NCBI RefSeq assembly: GCF_000017685.1
Contig: NC_010602.1
Location: 186,001-250,000, forward strand
Direction: 5' to 3'
DNA: 64,000 bases
From: Leptospira biflexa serovar Patoc strain 'Patoc 1 (Paris)'
Lineage (GTDB): Bacteria; Spirochaetota; Leptospiria; Leptospirales; Leptospiraceae
Part shown: positions 46,411 through 55,815 of the stretch, one piece after another
Position numbering within the stretch: position 1 is the first letter of the stretch
Layout: each line of letters begins with the position of its first letter
Notes under the pieces: model-generated
What the model was told of the DNA's origin: nothing
Databases searched by the model: none
The model's input: the letters and a program-made list of their open reading frames with translations, nothing else
Made by a program: the position numbers and the translations under genes

Positions 46411-48003
46411 ATGTTTGTTGCTCTAAGCCCTATCGATACCCTCATTGTCTTCGTTTTTGTTGGTTTTATGGTGGTGATTGGGGTGCTTTTGAAAAAATCC
46501 ATGAACCATTCCACGGATTTTTTACTCGCAGGAAGGAAAATCCCCAGTTGGATCACGGGCATTGCCTTCATTTCGGCCAATATCTCCGCCTTAGAATTGT
46601 TAGGGATGAGTGCCAGTGGGGCAGAGTATGGCTTTTTGACGTTTCATTTTTATTACTTAGGTGCGATCCCTGGAATGATTTTTCTTGGGATCTTTATGAT
46701 GCCGTTTTATTACTCTACAAAGATACGAAGTGTCCCTGAATACCTGAGGTATCGTTTCAATCGAGAGGCGCACTTAGTCAATTCGCTCATCACCTTGTTG
46801 TCCCTAGCCCTTGGGTCAGGGATCTACTTGTATTCTTTGTCCTTAGTGTTTGAAACTTTATTTGGTTGGAACCCACACCTTTCCATTCTATTCAGCGCTC
46901 TCATTGTTTTGATTTATACTTATTTTGGGGGACTCAGTTCTTCCATTTATACAGAAGTGATGCAGTTTTTTCTGACTGTCATTGGACTTTTCCCATTGGT
47001 CATTATCGGTTTAACAAAGTTAGGTGGATGGGATGGTCTGATGCAAAAAATCCCCGAGTCACACAAACATATGTGGGTGGGACTTCCTGGAGGACAAAAT
47101 GAACTGGGTTGGGATGTCTTAAGTGTCACCGTTGGACTTGGTTTTGTTTTGTCTTTTTCCTATTGGACCTGTGGGTTTGCGGAAGTGCAAAGGGCAATGG
47201 CTGCAAAAGATTTTCGTGCGGCACGAAGGACACCTCTTATCGGAGCCATGTTCAAATTATTTTTACCGTTTCTCACAGTGATCCCTGGACTCATCGCACT
47301 TGCCGAATATTCCACAGAAATGAATGGAGAGTATAACAAAAGTTTTCTCATCTTACTCAAGAACTTTTATCCATCGGGGATGTTAGGGCTTGGAACGTCG
47401 GCACTGCTTGCTGCCTTTATGGCGGGGATGTCAAGTTCTGTCACAGCGATGAATACTATTTTTACTTATGATATTTACCAAACTTATATCAATAAAGATA
47501 AAGATGACAAAACCTATTTAAGAATTGGAAAACAAAGTACGATGGTTGCCGTTATATTTGCCATCTTTACCTCTTATATAGCGATGCAATTTGAAAACAT
47601 CATGAATTACATCCAGTTACTGTTTTCGTTTTTTAATGCCCCACTCATCTCAATTTTTTTACTTGGTATGTTTTGGAAAAAAGCATCCAAATGGAGTGCC
47701 TTCTACGGGATGTTAGTGGGGACGGCCAGTGGCCTAATACACTATTTTTTATATGCCAATGGTTATTTGTATTACAAATCAGATATGGTATCCAATTTTT
47801 ATGGTGCCATTTATTCAGGAGTGTTTTGTTTTTTAGTGATGGTGGTTGTGAGTCTTTGGGAATCAGAAGATCCAAATCGAGACTTACATGGGTTAGTGTA
47901 TGAAGACAGAGATCGAACCAATGAATTTTGGGACCCTAGGATCCTTGCCTGGGGAGTGATTCTCATTGTCCTTCTTGCAGGGTTTAATATCGTTTTTGCG
48001 TAA
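46411..48003 (+). CDS. Sodium:solute symporter (SSS/SLC5) family protein
   Basis: The 530-residue transporter has about 13 helices. Signatures are DFLLAGRKIPSWITGIAFISANISALELLGMSASG (the first inverted-repeat region), YFGGLSSSIYTEVMQFFLTVIG, and LAAFMAGMSSSVTAMNTIFTYDIYQ. It resembles the sugar/amino-acid-type branch. It imports a small solute with sodium, substrate unknown. A divergent small gene precedes it, and a PilZ-like gene follows. Confidence 0.9.
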   Translation: MFVALSPIDTLIVFVFVGFMVVIGVLLKKSMNHSTDFLLAGRKIPSWITGIAFISANISALELLGMSASGAEYGFLTFHFYYLGAIPGMIFLGIFMMPFYYSTKIRSVPEYLRYRFNREAHLVNSLITLLSLALGSGIYLYSLSLVFETLFGWNPHLSILFSALIVLIYTYFGGLSSSIYTEVMQFFLTVIGLFPLVIIGLTKLGGWDGLMQKIPESHKHMWVGLPGGQNELGWDVLSVTVGLGFVLSFSYWTCGFAEVQRAMAAKDFRAARRTPLIGAMFKLFLPFLTVIPGLIALAEYSTEMNGEYNKSFLILLKNFYPSGMLGLGTSALLAAFMAGMSSSVTAMNTIFTYDIYQTYINKDKDDKTYLRIGKQSTMVAVIFAIFTSYIAMQFENIMNYIQLLFSFFNAPLISIFLLGMFWKKASKWSAFYGMLVGTASGLIHYFLYANGYLYYKSDMVSNFYGAIYSGVFCFLVMVVVSLWESEDPNRDLHGLVYEDRDRTNEFWDPRILAWGVILIVLLAGFNIVFA

Positions 48004-48056
48004 AGATTTATACAACCGTAACAAAATAGTAATTGAAGGAGAGTATTCTTCTTCCT

Positions 48057-48395
48057 ATGTTTGTTGCAGTATACACAAAGACTATGAAACCAAATCATTA
48101 TACCGAAATCCCAGCTACCTTTGAAGTTCAGTTAGAACAACTCAAAGATTATGATTCGAAAAAACATATCAGTGCCAGAGGGATCCAATTTTTCCATCCT
48201 TATGACATTGAAGTGCCTTCGATATTAAAAATATCTTTAAAAATGATTTCGATGACAGGTTCGATTGACTTTCTTGTGAAAACATTGAAGTCTGAGAAAG
48301 TCGACAAAGAAGGATTATACGAAATCCATTGTAATTTTTATGACACAAATGCTGAAAAAGAAGACGAAGTGTTGGAATTTATCAAAAGTTTTTAA
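48057..48395 (+). CDS. Small hypothetical protein, possibly PilZ-like
   Basis: From the ATG at 48057 the product has about 112 residues. ISARGIQFFHPYDIEVPSILKISLKM and GLYEIHCNFYD have the spacing of a PilZ strand pattern (R followed by a short SARG-like loop, then G/E-I-x-C/V-x-F), but the conserved RxxxR and D/NxSxxG are incomplete. The purine-rich site GAAGGAGAG lies 15 bases upstream. It may be cotranscribed with the symporter (30-base gap at the longer start). Confidence 0.5.
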   Translation: MFVAVYTKTMKPNHYTEIPATFEVQLEQLKDYDSKKHISARGIQFFHPYDIEVPSILKISLKMISMTGSIDFLVKTLKSEKVDKEGLYEIHCNFYDTNAEKEDEVLEFIKSF

Positions 48396-48398
48396 TCC

Positions 48399-49166
48399 TT
48401 ACAAAGTTCCGTTTTTTTCACCGATCCATTGGAAGGTCTCTTCGTTAAAGGACTTTTCTTTCGGACCATACTGCATAAGCCACCGAGTGGGTGGTAAAAA
48501 TCCATCTGTTGATAGTCCGTATCCTCCGCCTAACGGAGCTCCCACTTTGGATCTGAGTTCAAAATGAAGGTGAGCAGGGTAACTGCCTTCCGCATCCCCA
48601 ATCGTTCCAATCCATTCTGTTTTTTTCACAAGTTGTCCTGGTTCCACATCAATCGTATGTAGATGGGCATATACCGTTTCTAAATGATAAATATTCCCGT
48701 TTGCCAAATTTTGGATATGGACGATGCGGACAACCTTGCCCCAACCACCACCATAATCGGCAATTTCTGAAACCACACCATTTCCAAAAGCATACACAGG
48801 GGCAGCAAAATCCGAGTCTCCACCTGTGAGCGCATTCCAATCCTCTCCTAAGTGTTTTCTACCGCCAAACTTTGCATTTTCGGTACCAAATTTTTGAGCT
48901 AAGTAATAACCATCCGCATACTTTCCACCCACGGGAAATTCAAAGTCGATGGCATGGAATGTAGGATACCGTTTGAGGATGGGAAAGGGGTCAGTGGTAC
49001 GCACTTCCCCAGATGCCTCCATCCAACCAAAGAGAGGATTGCCCTGGTAGGAATACCCTCTGGAAACACAACCAGATCCTAATCCTAGGATACTGATTGT
49101 GTGAAACAGAAATATGATTGTTTTACTTCGAAACCAATTGTTTTTGTTTGCGGGACGACGGGACAT
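48399..49166 (-). CDS. M23 family metallopeptidase lipoprotein
   Basis: A 255-residue lipoprotein (lipobox ILGLGSGC, Cys near residue 33) with an M23-type peptidase domain. Zinc ligands are in RKHLGEDWNA (H-x-x-x-D) and the AHLHFEL end. The domain sits in the periplasm or outer membrane and could cleave peptide cross-links. The start at 49166 lies inside the end of the flavin monooxygenase gene (44-base overlap); no other start is available before the signal sequence. It converges on the PilZ-like gene. Confidence 0.85.
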   Translation of the reverse strand: MSRRPANKNNWFRSKTIIFLFHTISILGLGSGCVSRGYSYQGNPLFGWMEASGEVRTTDPFPILKRYPTFHAIDFEFPVGGKYADGYYLAQKFGTENAKFGGRKHLGEDWNALTGGDSDFAAPVYAFGNGVVSEIADYGGGWGKVVRIVHIQNLANGNIYHLETVYAHLHTIDVEPGQLVKKTEWIGTIGDAEGSYPAHLHFELRSKVGAPLGGGYGLSTDGFLPPTRWLMQYGPKEKSFNEETFQWIGEKNGTL

Positions 49167-50541
49167 GACTCTTCTCTGAATGGTACATAGCACGCGCTTC
49201 GATTGGCAAATGGTTTCCTTCCTGCATTGCCTTTTTTTTGCCTCGTTCCATTTCCCTTTTCATCTCGTACAAAAAACTATCATAGTCCACTTGGATGGTA
49301 TGCCTTGTGCTACTCACATACCTTTTTTTCATCGCCTTTTCATCTTTTGAAATCGAGGTCTCCATCTCTTCCTTAGAAGGCAGAACATAATTCCCTGTTA
49401 AGTATTGTGCGATCCATTTGCCTTGGCATTCCGCAAGAGGCATAATGGCACCTAACGGTTGCATAAGGCCCACGAAAAACAAATTGTTGATTCCTGGTTT
49501 CATCATTTTATAATAAAGTGGAATGTAATTGTTAGGTGCAGAAATCAAATCTTCTTCAAAAAATGGAAATTTGATATTATATCCTGTGCAGTAAATGAGA
49601 ACATCTGCCTCTTCCTCGGTCCCATCAGCAAAGGCAATTTTTTTGCCACGGAGTTCTGTGATGACAGGTTTTGGTTTGATGTCCCCTCGACCAAGTCTCA
49701 CGAGTAAATCTTGGGAAATGGTGGGGTGAGCAGAACCAAATTTATGATCTGGTTTTGGAAGACCAAAGTCTTCCATTTTTCCCACACCAAATCGGATGAG
49801 TAGGTGAGCGAGTGTTTGTTGGATGAAAAAAGGAACCCAATGTGGTGTGTATTCTGTGAGTTTGTCTAATGGTTTTCCAAATAAATAATTCGGAATGACG
49901 TAAGCCCCTCTTCTTGCAGATAAAAATACTTTTTTGGCAACACCTGGTCTCGACAGCTCAACCGAGATGTCCATGGCACTGTTTCCCATACCAAGTATCA
50001 CAACGTTTTTCCCTTCGCAGTTAACTGGTGTTTTTGGGTCAACATAGGAATGAGAGTGGATGGTTTGACCAGAAAATTTTCCAGGGAATGGTGGGTCAGG
50101 CCAACGTTCACTCCAATGGTGGCCGTTTGCAACCACGAGCACATCATAGGTTTGTGTGGGTCCTTTTTCGGGTGTGATCCTCCAAAGTCCTTCTTCTGTT
50201 CGTTCTGCTTTTTTCACTCCGTTTTTGAATTGGATGTGTTTGCGAAGTCCGAAGTGGTCCACATAGGCTAAAAAGTATTGTTGGATGGGTTCGTGATTGG
50301 GGTAGTCAGGGTAATTTGTTGGCATGGGAAAGTCACGGTATTCCATCCGATCCCGATGGGTATTGATGTGTAATGATTTATAAATATTACTGAGACCGTT
50401 GTCATTTTTGTATCGCCAGTTGCCACCGACATCACTTCCCTTTTCATAACAATCAAAGGGGATGCCATGTTCCTTTAACGATTTGATGACGGTGATTCCA
50501 GATGAACCAGCTCCAACTACACATACTTTGGGAAGTGCCAT
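49123..50541 (-). CDS. Flavin-containing monooxygenase
   Basis: A 472-residue FMO-like enzyme: FAD site VVGAGSSGITVIKSL near the N-terminus, the FMO motif FSGQTIHSHSYVDP, a second Rossmann (NADPH) loop VVILGMGNSAMDI, and LIYCTGYNIKFPFF late. It would oxygenate nitrogen or sulfur centres or ketones using NADPH and O2. The C-terminal tail is Lys-rich. A candidate minus-strand promoter is TTGATA (50610-50615) with TATAAC (50588-50593) at a 16-base spacing. Confidence 0.9.
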   Translation of the reverse strand: MALPKVCVVGAGSSGITVIKSLKEHGIPFDCYEKGSDVGGNWRYKNDNGLSNIYKSLHINTHRDRMEYRDFPMPTNYPDYPNHEPIQQYFLAYVDHFGLRKHIQFKNGVKKAERTEEGLWRITPEKGPTQTYDVLVVANGHHWSERWPDPPFPGKFSGQTIHSHSYVDPKTPVNCEGKNVVILGMGNSAMDISVELSRPGVAKKVFLSARRGAYVIPNYLFGKPLDKLTEYTPHWVPFFIQQTLAHLLIRFGVGKMEDFGLPKPDHKFGSAHPTISQDLLVRLGRGDIKPKPVITELRGKKIAFADGTEEEADVLIYCTGYNIKFPFFEEDLISAPNNYIPLYYKMMKPGINNLFFVGLMQPLGAIMPLAECQGKWIAQYLTGNYVLPSKEEMETSISKDEKAMKKRYVSSTRHTIQVDYDSFLYEMKREMERGKKKAMQEGNHLPIEARAMYHSEKSHVPSSRKQKQLVSK

Positions 50542-50587
50542 AATGGGTTTCTCTCTTACTAAAGATTCGATGAACGTTTGGGAAAGA

Positions 50588-50615
50588 GTTATAGAATAGC
50601 GAACATCGTTATCAA
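50588..50615 (-). promoter_or_regulatory. Candidate promoter of the flavin monooxygenase gene
   Basis: On the minus strand, TTGATA (50610-50615) and TATAAC (50588-50593) are separated by 16 bases. It lies about 47 bases upstream of the start codon. Both boxes match the consensus at five of six positions. Confidence 0.45.
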
Positions 50616-50751
50616 GAAGATTTTGGGACTATTTTGAAAAAAAGTATGATATCTAACTTTTTTTGGAATGAGGAAGGTATATTGGTTTGGAAGAAAATGA
50701 TTTTTATTCGGCAGAGTAAAATTTGGTCGATTGAAACATTTAATCATGTTC

Positions 50752-50772
50752 CATATATTAGATTAATATATG
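50752..50772. repeat. Perfect 9-base inverted repeat upstream of the monooxygenase gene
   Basis: CATATATTA and TAATATATG flank a GAT centre. It sits near 210 bases upstream of the monooxygenase start and about 30 after the metallophosphoesterase stop. It may be an operator or simply an AT-rich chance palindrome; nothing else in this 261-base gap is recognisable apart from the candidate promoter. Confidence 0.3.
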
Positions 50773-50802
50773 TTATGTGAGTGATCTAATCAATGGAACG
50801 AT

Positions 50803-51657
50803 TCATCTATTCTCTTTGTGTCGTAAAATAAGAATGGGCACTTCGGAAGGACAATTGAATCGGAGCGGAAGGATTGACCATCCAATCCCAGCAGAAATGA
50901 AAACCATTTCATTAAAAATGGAATGTTGAATCCCTAAATCATAGTTTTTATTTTGAACAGGAAGGATAGGGGAAAGTTGAAGGAAAGGAATCCTCACTTG
51001 TCCGCCATGGGTATGACCAGTGATGAATAGATCAATGGATTCTTTGTGAGACGTATCTGCTGATTCAGGATTGTGCGCAATGGCAATTCGAAAATGTTTT
51101 GGATCGGTGTGTTGGAAGATATGATCGATCGGAATGTGGTCTTCCCAAAAATCTCCAAGACCACCTATGATCATTTTCTCTTTGCCACGTTTGATTTCCA
51201 AGGTTCGATTGCGTAAGGATTTTTTACTTTCTTCTAATAAACGAAGAGAAAGTGTATGATTTGCCCAGTGGTCATGGTTTCCATTCACGAAAACTTCTGT
51301 ATCGTTTCCTTTTAGAAGTGGAAGTAATTTCCAAACAGAAATCAACTCTTCGTCAAAATTTCTATTTTTGACATAGTCACCAAGCCCAACGATAAGATCA
51401 GGATTTTGTTCATTGGTAGATCCAATGACATTCCGAATCCAAACTTCAGGGTTTAGAAAACCATAATGTAAGTCTGAAACCACGGCGATTTTATAACCAT
51501 CGAAACTTTTTGGTATTTTTGTGGATTCAATTTCATAGATGGGAAAACGAACGTAATAACGTTCAAAAATGAATGAGTTGAAAAAGAGGATTAGTAGAAA
51601 GATGAGTATGAATTTAAATATTCTTTTCAAAGGAATCATTCTTAAATTCAACATCAT
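50803..51657 (-). CDS. Calcineurin-like metallophosphoesterase (YkuE/UDP-diacylglucosamine-hydrolase-like fold), membrane-anchored
   Basis: The 284-residue enzyme has an N-terminal helix (FKFILIFLLILFFNSFIF) and the metallophosphoesterase motifs in order: VSDLHYG, GLGDYVKN, NGNHDHW, and ITGHTHGGQVR. The residues for two metal ions are present. YkuE-type enzymes hydrolyse phosphoesters outside or at the membrane. An overlapping-start choice exists (ATGATG at 51657). It is cotranscribed with the neighbouring thioredoxin-fold gene upstream. Confidence 0.87.
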   Translation of the reverse strand: MMLNLRMIPLKRIFKFILIFLLILFFNSFIFERYYVRFPIYEIESTKIPKSFDGYKIAVVSDLHYGFLNPEVWIRNVIGSTNEQNPDLIVGLGDYVKNRNFDEELISVWKLLPLLKGNDTEVFVNGNHDHWANHTLSLRLLEESKKSLRNRTLEIKRGKEKMIIGGLGDFWEDHIPIDHIFQHTDPKHFRIAIAHNPESADTSHKESIDLFITGHTHGGQVRIPFLQLSPILPVQNKNYDLGIQHSIFNEMVFISAGIGWSILPLRFNCPSEVPILILRHKENR

Positions 51658-51671
51658 CTCGTTTGATTACT

Positions 51672-52202
51672 TTATTTCCCTTCCAAAAACCCTTTCACCT
51701 CAGCTTCCGAATTCGATATTTCAATCTTTGTAATCTTTCCTTCTTTTAATTGGATCATTGTCACAGATCCTTTTGTTCTTGGAAATGAGTCTGCCATTTT
51801 TTCTTCTCTCACCAAACGAAGAGTATATGGATAAGATTTCATTTTGGGGAGTGCCACAAATTTGGTAATAAGTGAGGGCATTCTGTGAATGTCTGAAATG
51901 AGAACGGCTTGTTTGGATTCCAAATACCCTTTCCCTTCCTTTTCTAAAATGGGATGGATGATTTTACTCGCATCCATATCGGAGATGAATAAAACTTTAT
52001 TAGTAGAGGAGGGGATAGGACTTGGTTCTTCCCATTGATTGGTATATTGGATTTCAGGGAGAGAGTCGCCAACTTTCAGTGTGGGAGTCGTTAGCTCTTC
52101 TGCAAATAGAGAGAGAGTGAGGAATGCAAAGGTAGTGAGGAATAGGGATCCGAGTCGTTTTGTATTATTTTTGTCAGGTTGGCAATGGGTGTTCGGTTTC
52201 AT
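51672..52202 (-). CDS. Exported thioredoxin-fold-like protein
   Basis: Starting at the ATG at 52202, which has an excellent AAGGA site, this 176-residue protein has a signal peptide ending near SLFAEE. A mature domain follows (VGDSLPEIQYTNQWEEP, LFISDMDASKIIHP, YTLRLVREEKMADSFPRTKGSVTMIQL), whose arrangement recalls redoxin/YtfJ-type folds. It has no CxxC, so it is unlikely to be a disulfide oxidoreductase. Its role is unknown, although it neighbours another thioredoxin-type lipoprotein. Confidence 0.6.
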   Translation of the reverse strand: MKPNTHCQPDKNNTKRLGSLFLTTFAFLTLSLFAEELTTPTLKVGDSLPEIQYTNQWEEPSPIPSSTNKVLFISDMDASKIIHPILEKEGKGYLESKQAVLISDIHRMPSLITKFVALPKMKSYPYTLRLVREEKMADSFPRTKGSVTMIQLKEGKITKIEISNSEAEVKGFLEGK

Positions 52203-52379
52203 ATTTGATCCTTTTGTAAAAGTTTTTGTTAGGTTGATTTGATGAAAATCTAGATTTTTGTTTTGGAATGATTTCATTGTTTTATTGTGATCGAGTGCTG
52301 ATCGTATCGATTTGAATGCCTTTGAAGACAATGGATGAACGATCATAAATCTTTCACAGTAAGAACCTGTGTTCCAGGA

Positions 52380-52826
52380 TTACAATTTATATAAATACTC
52401 TAACACTTGTTCTTTTGTCATTTGACTCGCGTTTGAAAATTCTCCACCTTTTGTGGAAGTGATGATCTCTCCTTTTGGGGAAAGAACCACCAGAGATGGA
52501 ATTCCATTTTGGATGGGATTTCCCAACCTTTCATTTAGACCTAAGTTTTTGTCAAAACGACCCACATCTACCTTCATCACAAGAAATTGGGAATCTAAAA
52601 TGGCTTTGGTTTCAGGATTGGCAAAAATTCCATCTAATGTCCGACAGTCGGGGCACCAATCGGCACCAAAGACCACGATGAGTTTTCTGTTTTGTGAGTT
52701 GGCTTCGGTGAGTGCGGTTTCGTATTGTGAAAGTATTATGTCACTTTGTTTGGAGCAGTGAAAGGTGGTGAGTAAGAGAAAACTAAAAAAAAGAAACGAG
52801 AAGAAAGTTTGGAATCGGAGTTCCAT
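52380..52826 (-). CDS. Thioredoxin family lipoprotein
   Basis: A protein of about 148 residues with a lipoprotein signal (FLFFSFLLLTTFHC) and a thioredoxin domain with the WCPDC redox motif (VVFGADWCPDCRTLDGIF) and the cis-Pro segment GIPSLVVLSPKGE. It would act on periplasmic disulfides. The start is uncertain. ATG 52826 directly follows a T-run with no ribosome-binding site. GTG 52853 lies inside the hairpin of the upstream terminator, three bases after the small gene's stop. Confidence 0.85.
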   Translation of the reverse strand: MELRFQTFFSFLFFSFLLLTTFHCSKQSDIILSQYETALTEANSQNRKLIVVFGADWCPDCRTLDGIFANPETKAILDSQFLVMKVDVGRFDKNLGLNERLGNPIQNGIPSLVVLSPKGEIITSTKGGEFSNASQMTKEQVLEYLYKL

Positions 52827-52851
52827 AAAAAACGCGGAAGAAACCTTCCGC
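52827..52851 (-). terminator. Intrinsic terminator or attenuator after the 49-residue small gene
   Basis: On the minus strand GCGGAAG and CTTCCGC (52834-52851) form a perfect 7-base stem around a 4-base loop, followed at once by six T (52827-52832). The stop codon of the small gene is 5 bases before the stem, and the ATG of the thioredoxin lipoprotein gene abuts the T-run. It either ends the small gene's message or attenuates the thioredoxin gene. Confidence 0.8.
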
Positions 52852-52856
52852 ACTGA

Positions 52857-53006
52857 TTACTTTTTTGCGATTTCTTTTAGGATTTCTTGTCTTTTTTTGT
52901 CTTTCTCAATATGCGAAAGAGACAACCAATCACGTTTCAATTGTTTCTCGGAAACACCTTTGAAGGTTGCATATTTGCCGAGGATTTTTGCTGTTTTTGC
53001 GTTCAT
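52857..53006 (-). CDS. Small 49-residue protein, unreported family
   Basis: The frame starts with ATG at 53006 and ends with TAA. Its product is basic and helical (MNAKTAKILGKYATF...SEKQLKRDWLSLSHIEKDKKRQ...). The direct support is the strong intrinsic terminator five bases beyond the stop codon, its location in a gap with no other gene, and natural codon use. It is divergent from valS. A ribosome-binding site is weak. It could be a ribosome- or nucleic-acid-associated protein, or a leader peptide for the downstream thioredoxin gene. No known family is recognised. Confidence 0.65.
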   Translation of the reverse strand: MNAKTAKILGKYATFKGVSEKQLKRDWLSLSHIEKDKKRQEILKEIAKK

Positions 53007-53069
53007 GCCGACCAGATTCTGATAGACCAGGTTTCTGTCAATGCGAACCGAAAGCTCTTTGTTTCATCC

Positions 53070-53099
53070 TTGACCCCTAAACTCTCCAAGAAACATAGT
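53070..53099 (+). promoter_or_regulatory. Candidate valS promoter
   Basis: TTGACC (53070-53075) and CATAGT (53094-53099) are separated by 18 bases, about 25 bases ahead of the valS ATG. Each box matches the consensus partially. It lies in the divergent region shared with the 49-residue small gene. Confidence 0.35.
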
Positions 53100-53124
53100 A
53101 AAGTCCAAGAAATCGATCGACCCT

Positions 53125-55815
53125 ATGAAATCACATCTACCCGACCGTTATGATCCCGAAACTGTAGAACCAAAGTGGAACCAAATCTGGGACGAAAAAA
53201 AAACCTTTGCTCCTGATACTTCACGCAAAGAAACTTTTTCCATCGTCATCCCACCGCCGAATGTCACAGGGAATTTACACATTGGTCATGCGCTCAATCA
53301 TACCATCCAAGACATCATCATTCGTATCGAACGTAAAAAAGGAAAAAATGTAGTTTGGGTTCCGGGAATGGACCACGCGGGAATTGCCACACAAGTAGTT
53401 GTCGAACGTGAGTTGGCAAAAGAAGGAAAGTCCAGAACCGATTTTACTAGGGAAGAATTCATAGAAAAAGTTTGGGAATGGAAAAAACATTCTGGAGGAA
53501 TGATTTCCAAGCAACAGCGGTTACTCGGTGAATCCGTTGATTGGTCCAAAGAACGATTTACGTTTGATGAAGGTCTTTCCAAAGCAGTCATTAAAGTATT
53601 CAGAACTCTTTTTGATGAAGGATTGATTTATCGCGGAGAACGGATCATCAATTGGTGTCCTGTGACCAAAACTGCCATTTCGGATATCGAAGTGGAGTAC
53701 AAAGAAAAACAAGGCAAACTGTATCATATCAAATATCCTAAGTCTGAGTTCAAATCCAAAGATCCAAAAACCTTGAATCAGGGAGAATACATTGTGGTGG
53801 CAACCACACGACCTGAAACGATGTTTGGTGACGTTGCGGTTTGTGCCCATCCAGATGACAAACGTTATACGAACTTAAAAGATAAGTTTGTGTTTTTACC
53901 TATTGCAGAGAAAGAAATTCCCGTGCTTTTTGATTCCTTCGTAGACCAAGAGTTTGGATCTGGACTTGTGAAAATCACACCAGCTCACGACCCAAATGAC
54001 TATGAAGCGGGGCAAAGGCTAAAACTGACTCCTATCAATATCATGAATTTAGATGGGACTCTGAATGAGTTTACAGGCAAATACAATGGGTTGGATCGAT
54101 TTGAAGCACGCAAACGCGTAGTAGAAGAACTTGAGTCCAAAGGTTATATTGAAAAAATTGAAACTCATGTTCATAGTGTAGGTCACAACCAACGAGGTGG
54201 TGCTGTCATTGAACCATTGTTATCGACCCAATGGTTTGTGAAAATTGAATCTCTTGCCAAACCTGCGATCGAAGTGGTCAAATCGGGTAAAGTTCAGTTC
54301 CAACCGAAGATGTGGGAAAAAACCTACTTTGAATGGATGGAAAATATCCGTGACTGGTGTATCTCTCGCCAATTGTGGTGGGGGCATCGTATCCCTGCTT
54401 ATTATGCACCAAACGGTGATATGGTGGTGGCTGAGTCATTAGAAGAGGCAATTTCTTTATTTGAGAAAAAAGGAATTTCAGTCACCAAGGACACCATCAA
54501 ACAAGACGAAGATGTGCTTGATACTTGGTTTTCATCTGGGCTTTGGCCATTTTCTGTATTTGGTTGGCCGGAAAAAACGGAAGAACTCAAACAATACTAC
54601 CCAACGTCAGTGTTGGTTACTGGTTTTGATATCATCTTCTTTTGGGTCGCACGTATGATCATGAATGGTCTTAAGTTTATGGGTGATGTTCCGTTCCAAA
54701 AGGTTCTCATCCATGGACTTGTTCGTGATAAAGATGGAAAAAAATTCAGTAAGTCACTTGGGAATGTTGTAGATCCTTTGGACATGATGTCCAAATACGG
54801 AACGGATTCCTTTCGCTTCTTTTTGGCTGCGGTGTTACCTGAAGGAAAAGATATTCTTTTCGATGAATCTCGGTTAGATGGTTACCGATCCTTTTGTAAT
54901 AAAATTTGGAATTCCAGCAGGTTCATTTTTATGAATTTACCGGAAGATTTTTCTCCTATAGAACCAAACTTAGATTCATTAGAAGATACTGACCTTTGGA
55001 TTCTTCATGAATTTGATCAGATGTTAGGTCGGTATGAAAAAGCATATTCTGGTTATCTTTTCTTTGAAATGGCAAATGCGATCTACGATTTTGTTTGGGG
55101 TTCCTTTTGTGATTGGTATTTGGAATTAACGAAGGCTCGTGTCTATGGTAACGTCACTCCAGAGTCTGCAGAAAAAGCACGCCAAGTGCTTGTGAGTGTC
55201 TTAAAAAAATCATTAGGACTCCTCCATCCATTTATGCCTTTTATCACAGAAGAAATCCATTTCCTTCTCGAATCAAAAGAATTGGCTAAAACGGAATTTC
55301 CAAAAGCATATGGTGTTTCAGAAACTTCGCCTGCTGTGGTACGGATGGAACTGGTTCGTGAAATCATCACAAAAATTCGAAATATGCGCGCAGAACTGGG
55401 AGTGAAACCTGAAAAAAAATGTAAGGTCATCTTAAAGTGCTCAAATAAAGAATTAAAAGTGATGATGGAAAGGGAAAGTAAATCCATCCTTCAACTTTCC
55501 AAAGCGGAGAGTTTGGAATTTTTGGATTCTTATGAATTAAAAAATACAGATTCCGTGGGTGCGTTTTCGATCGGAGAGATCATTTTACCATTAGAAGGGA
55601 TTTTTGATTTTGAAAAAGAAAAACAAAGATTGGAAAAAGAAAAAAAACAAATCCAGTCCGAAATGGAAAAATTAGAAAACAAAATCAACAATCCATCTTT
55701 TTTGGAAAAAGCAAAACCAGATGTTGTGGAAAAAGAAAGAGAAAAATACAATACTTGGAAAGAGAAATTAGAAAGTACAGTTAGGGCGTTGGAAAAAATT
55801 GGACAATCAATATAA
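53125..55815 (+). CDS. valS: Valyl-tRNA synthetase
   Basis: A class I synthetase of 896 residues: HIGH motif at 52-55 ([16 protein letters not shown]), CP1 editing domain, [10 protein letters not shown] (KMSKS-type) about residue 538, an anticodon-binding domain, and a C-terminal coiled coil ([20 protein letters not shown]) that binds the tRNA core. It charges tRNA-Val. Its end overlaps the purD start by 17 bases. Confidence 0.97.
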   Translation: MKSHLPDRYDPETVEPKWNQIWDEKKTFAPDTSRKETFSIVIPPPNVTGNLHIGHALNHTIQDIIIRIERKKGKNVVWVPGMDHAGIATQVVVERELAKEGKSRTDFTREEFIEKVWEWKKHSGGMISKQQRLLGESVDWSKERFTFDEGLSKAVIKVFRTLFDEGLIYRGERIINWCPVTKTAISDIEVEYKEKQGKLYHIKYPKSEFKSKDPKTLNQGEYIVVATTRPETMFGDVAVCAHPDDKRYTNLKDKFVFLPIAEKEIPVLFDSFVDQEFGSGLVKITPAHDPNDYEAGQRLKLTPINIMNLDGTLNEFTGKYNGLDRFEARKRVVEELESKGYIEKIETHVHSVGHNQRGGAVIEPLLSTQWFVKIESLAKPAIEVVKSGKVQFQPKMWEKTYFEWMENIRDWCISRQLWWGHRIPAYYAPNGDMVVAESLEEAISLFEKKGISVTKDTIKQDEDVLDTWFSSGLWPFSVFGWPEKTEELKQYYPTSVLVTGFDIIFFWVARMIMNGLKFMGDVPFQKVLIHGLVRDKDGKKFSKSLGNVVDPLDMMSKYGTDSFRFFLAAVLPEGKDILFDESRLDGYRSFCNKIWNSSRFIFMNLPEDFSPIEPNLDSLEDTDLWILHEFDQMLGRYEKAYSGYLFFEMANAIYDFVWGSFCDWYLELTKARVYGNVTPESAEKARQVLVSVLKKSLGLLHPFMPFITEEIHFLLESKELAKTEFPKAYGVSETSPAVVRMELVREIITKIRNMRAELGVKPEKKCKVILKCSNKELKVMMERESKSILQLSKAESLEFLDSYELKNTDSVGAFSIGEIILPLEGIFDFEKEKQRLEKEKKQIQSEMEKLENKINNPSFLEKAKPDVVEKEREKYNTWKEKLESTVRALEKIGQSI

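Noticed and set aside
50542..50802. Possible RNA element upstream of the monooxygenase
   Set aside because: Apart from one AT palindrome and a promoter candidate there is no conserved-looking structure or aptamer-like pattern.
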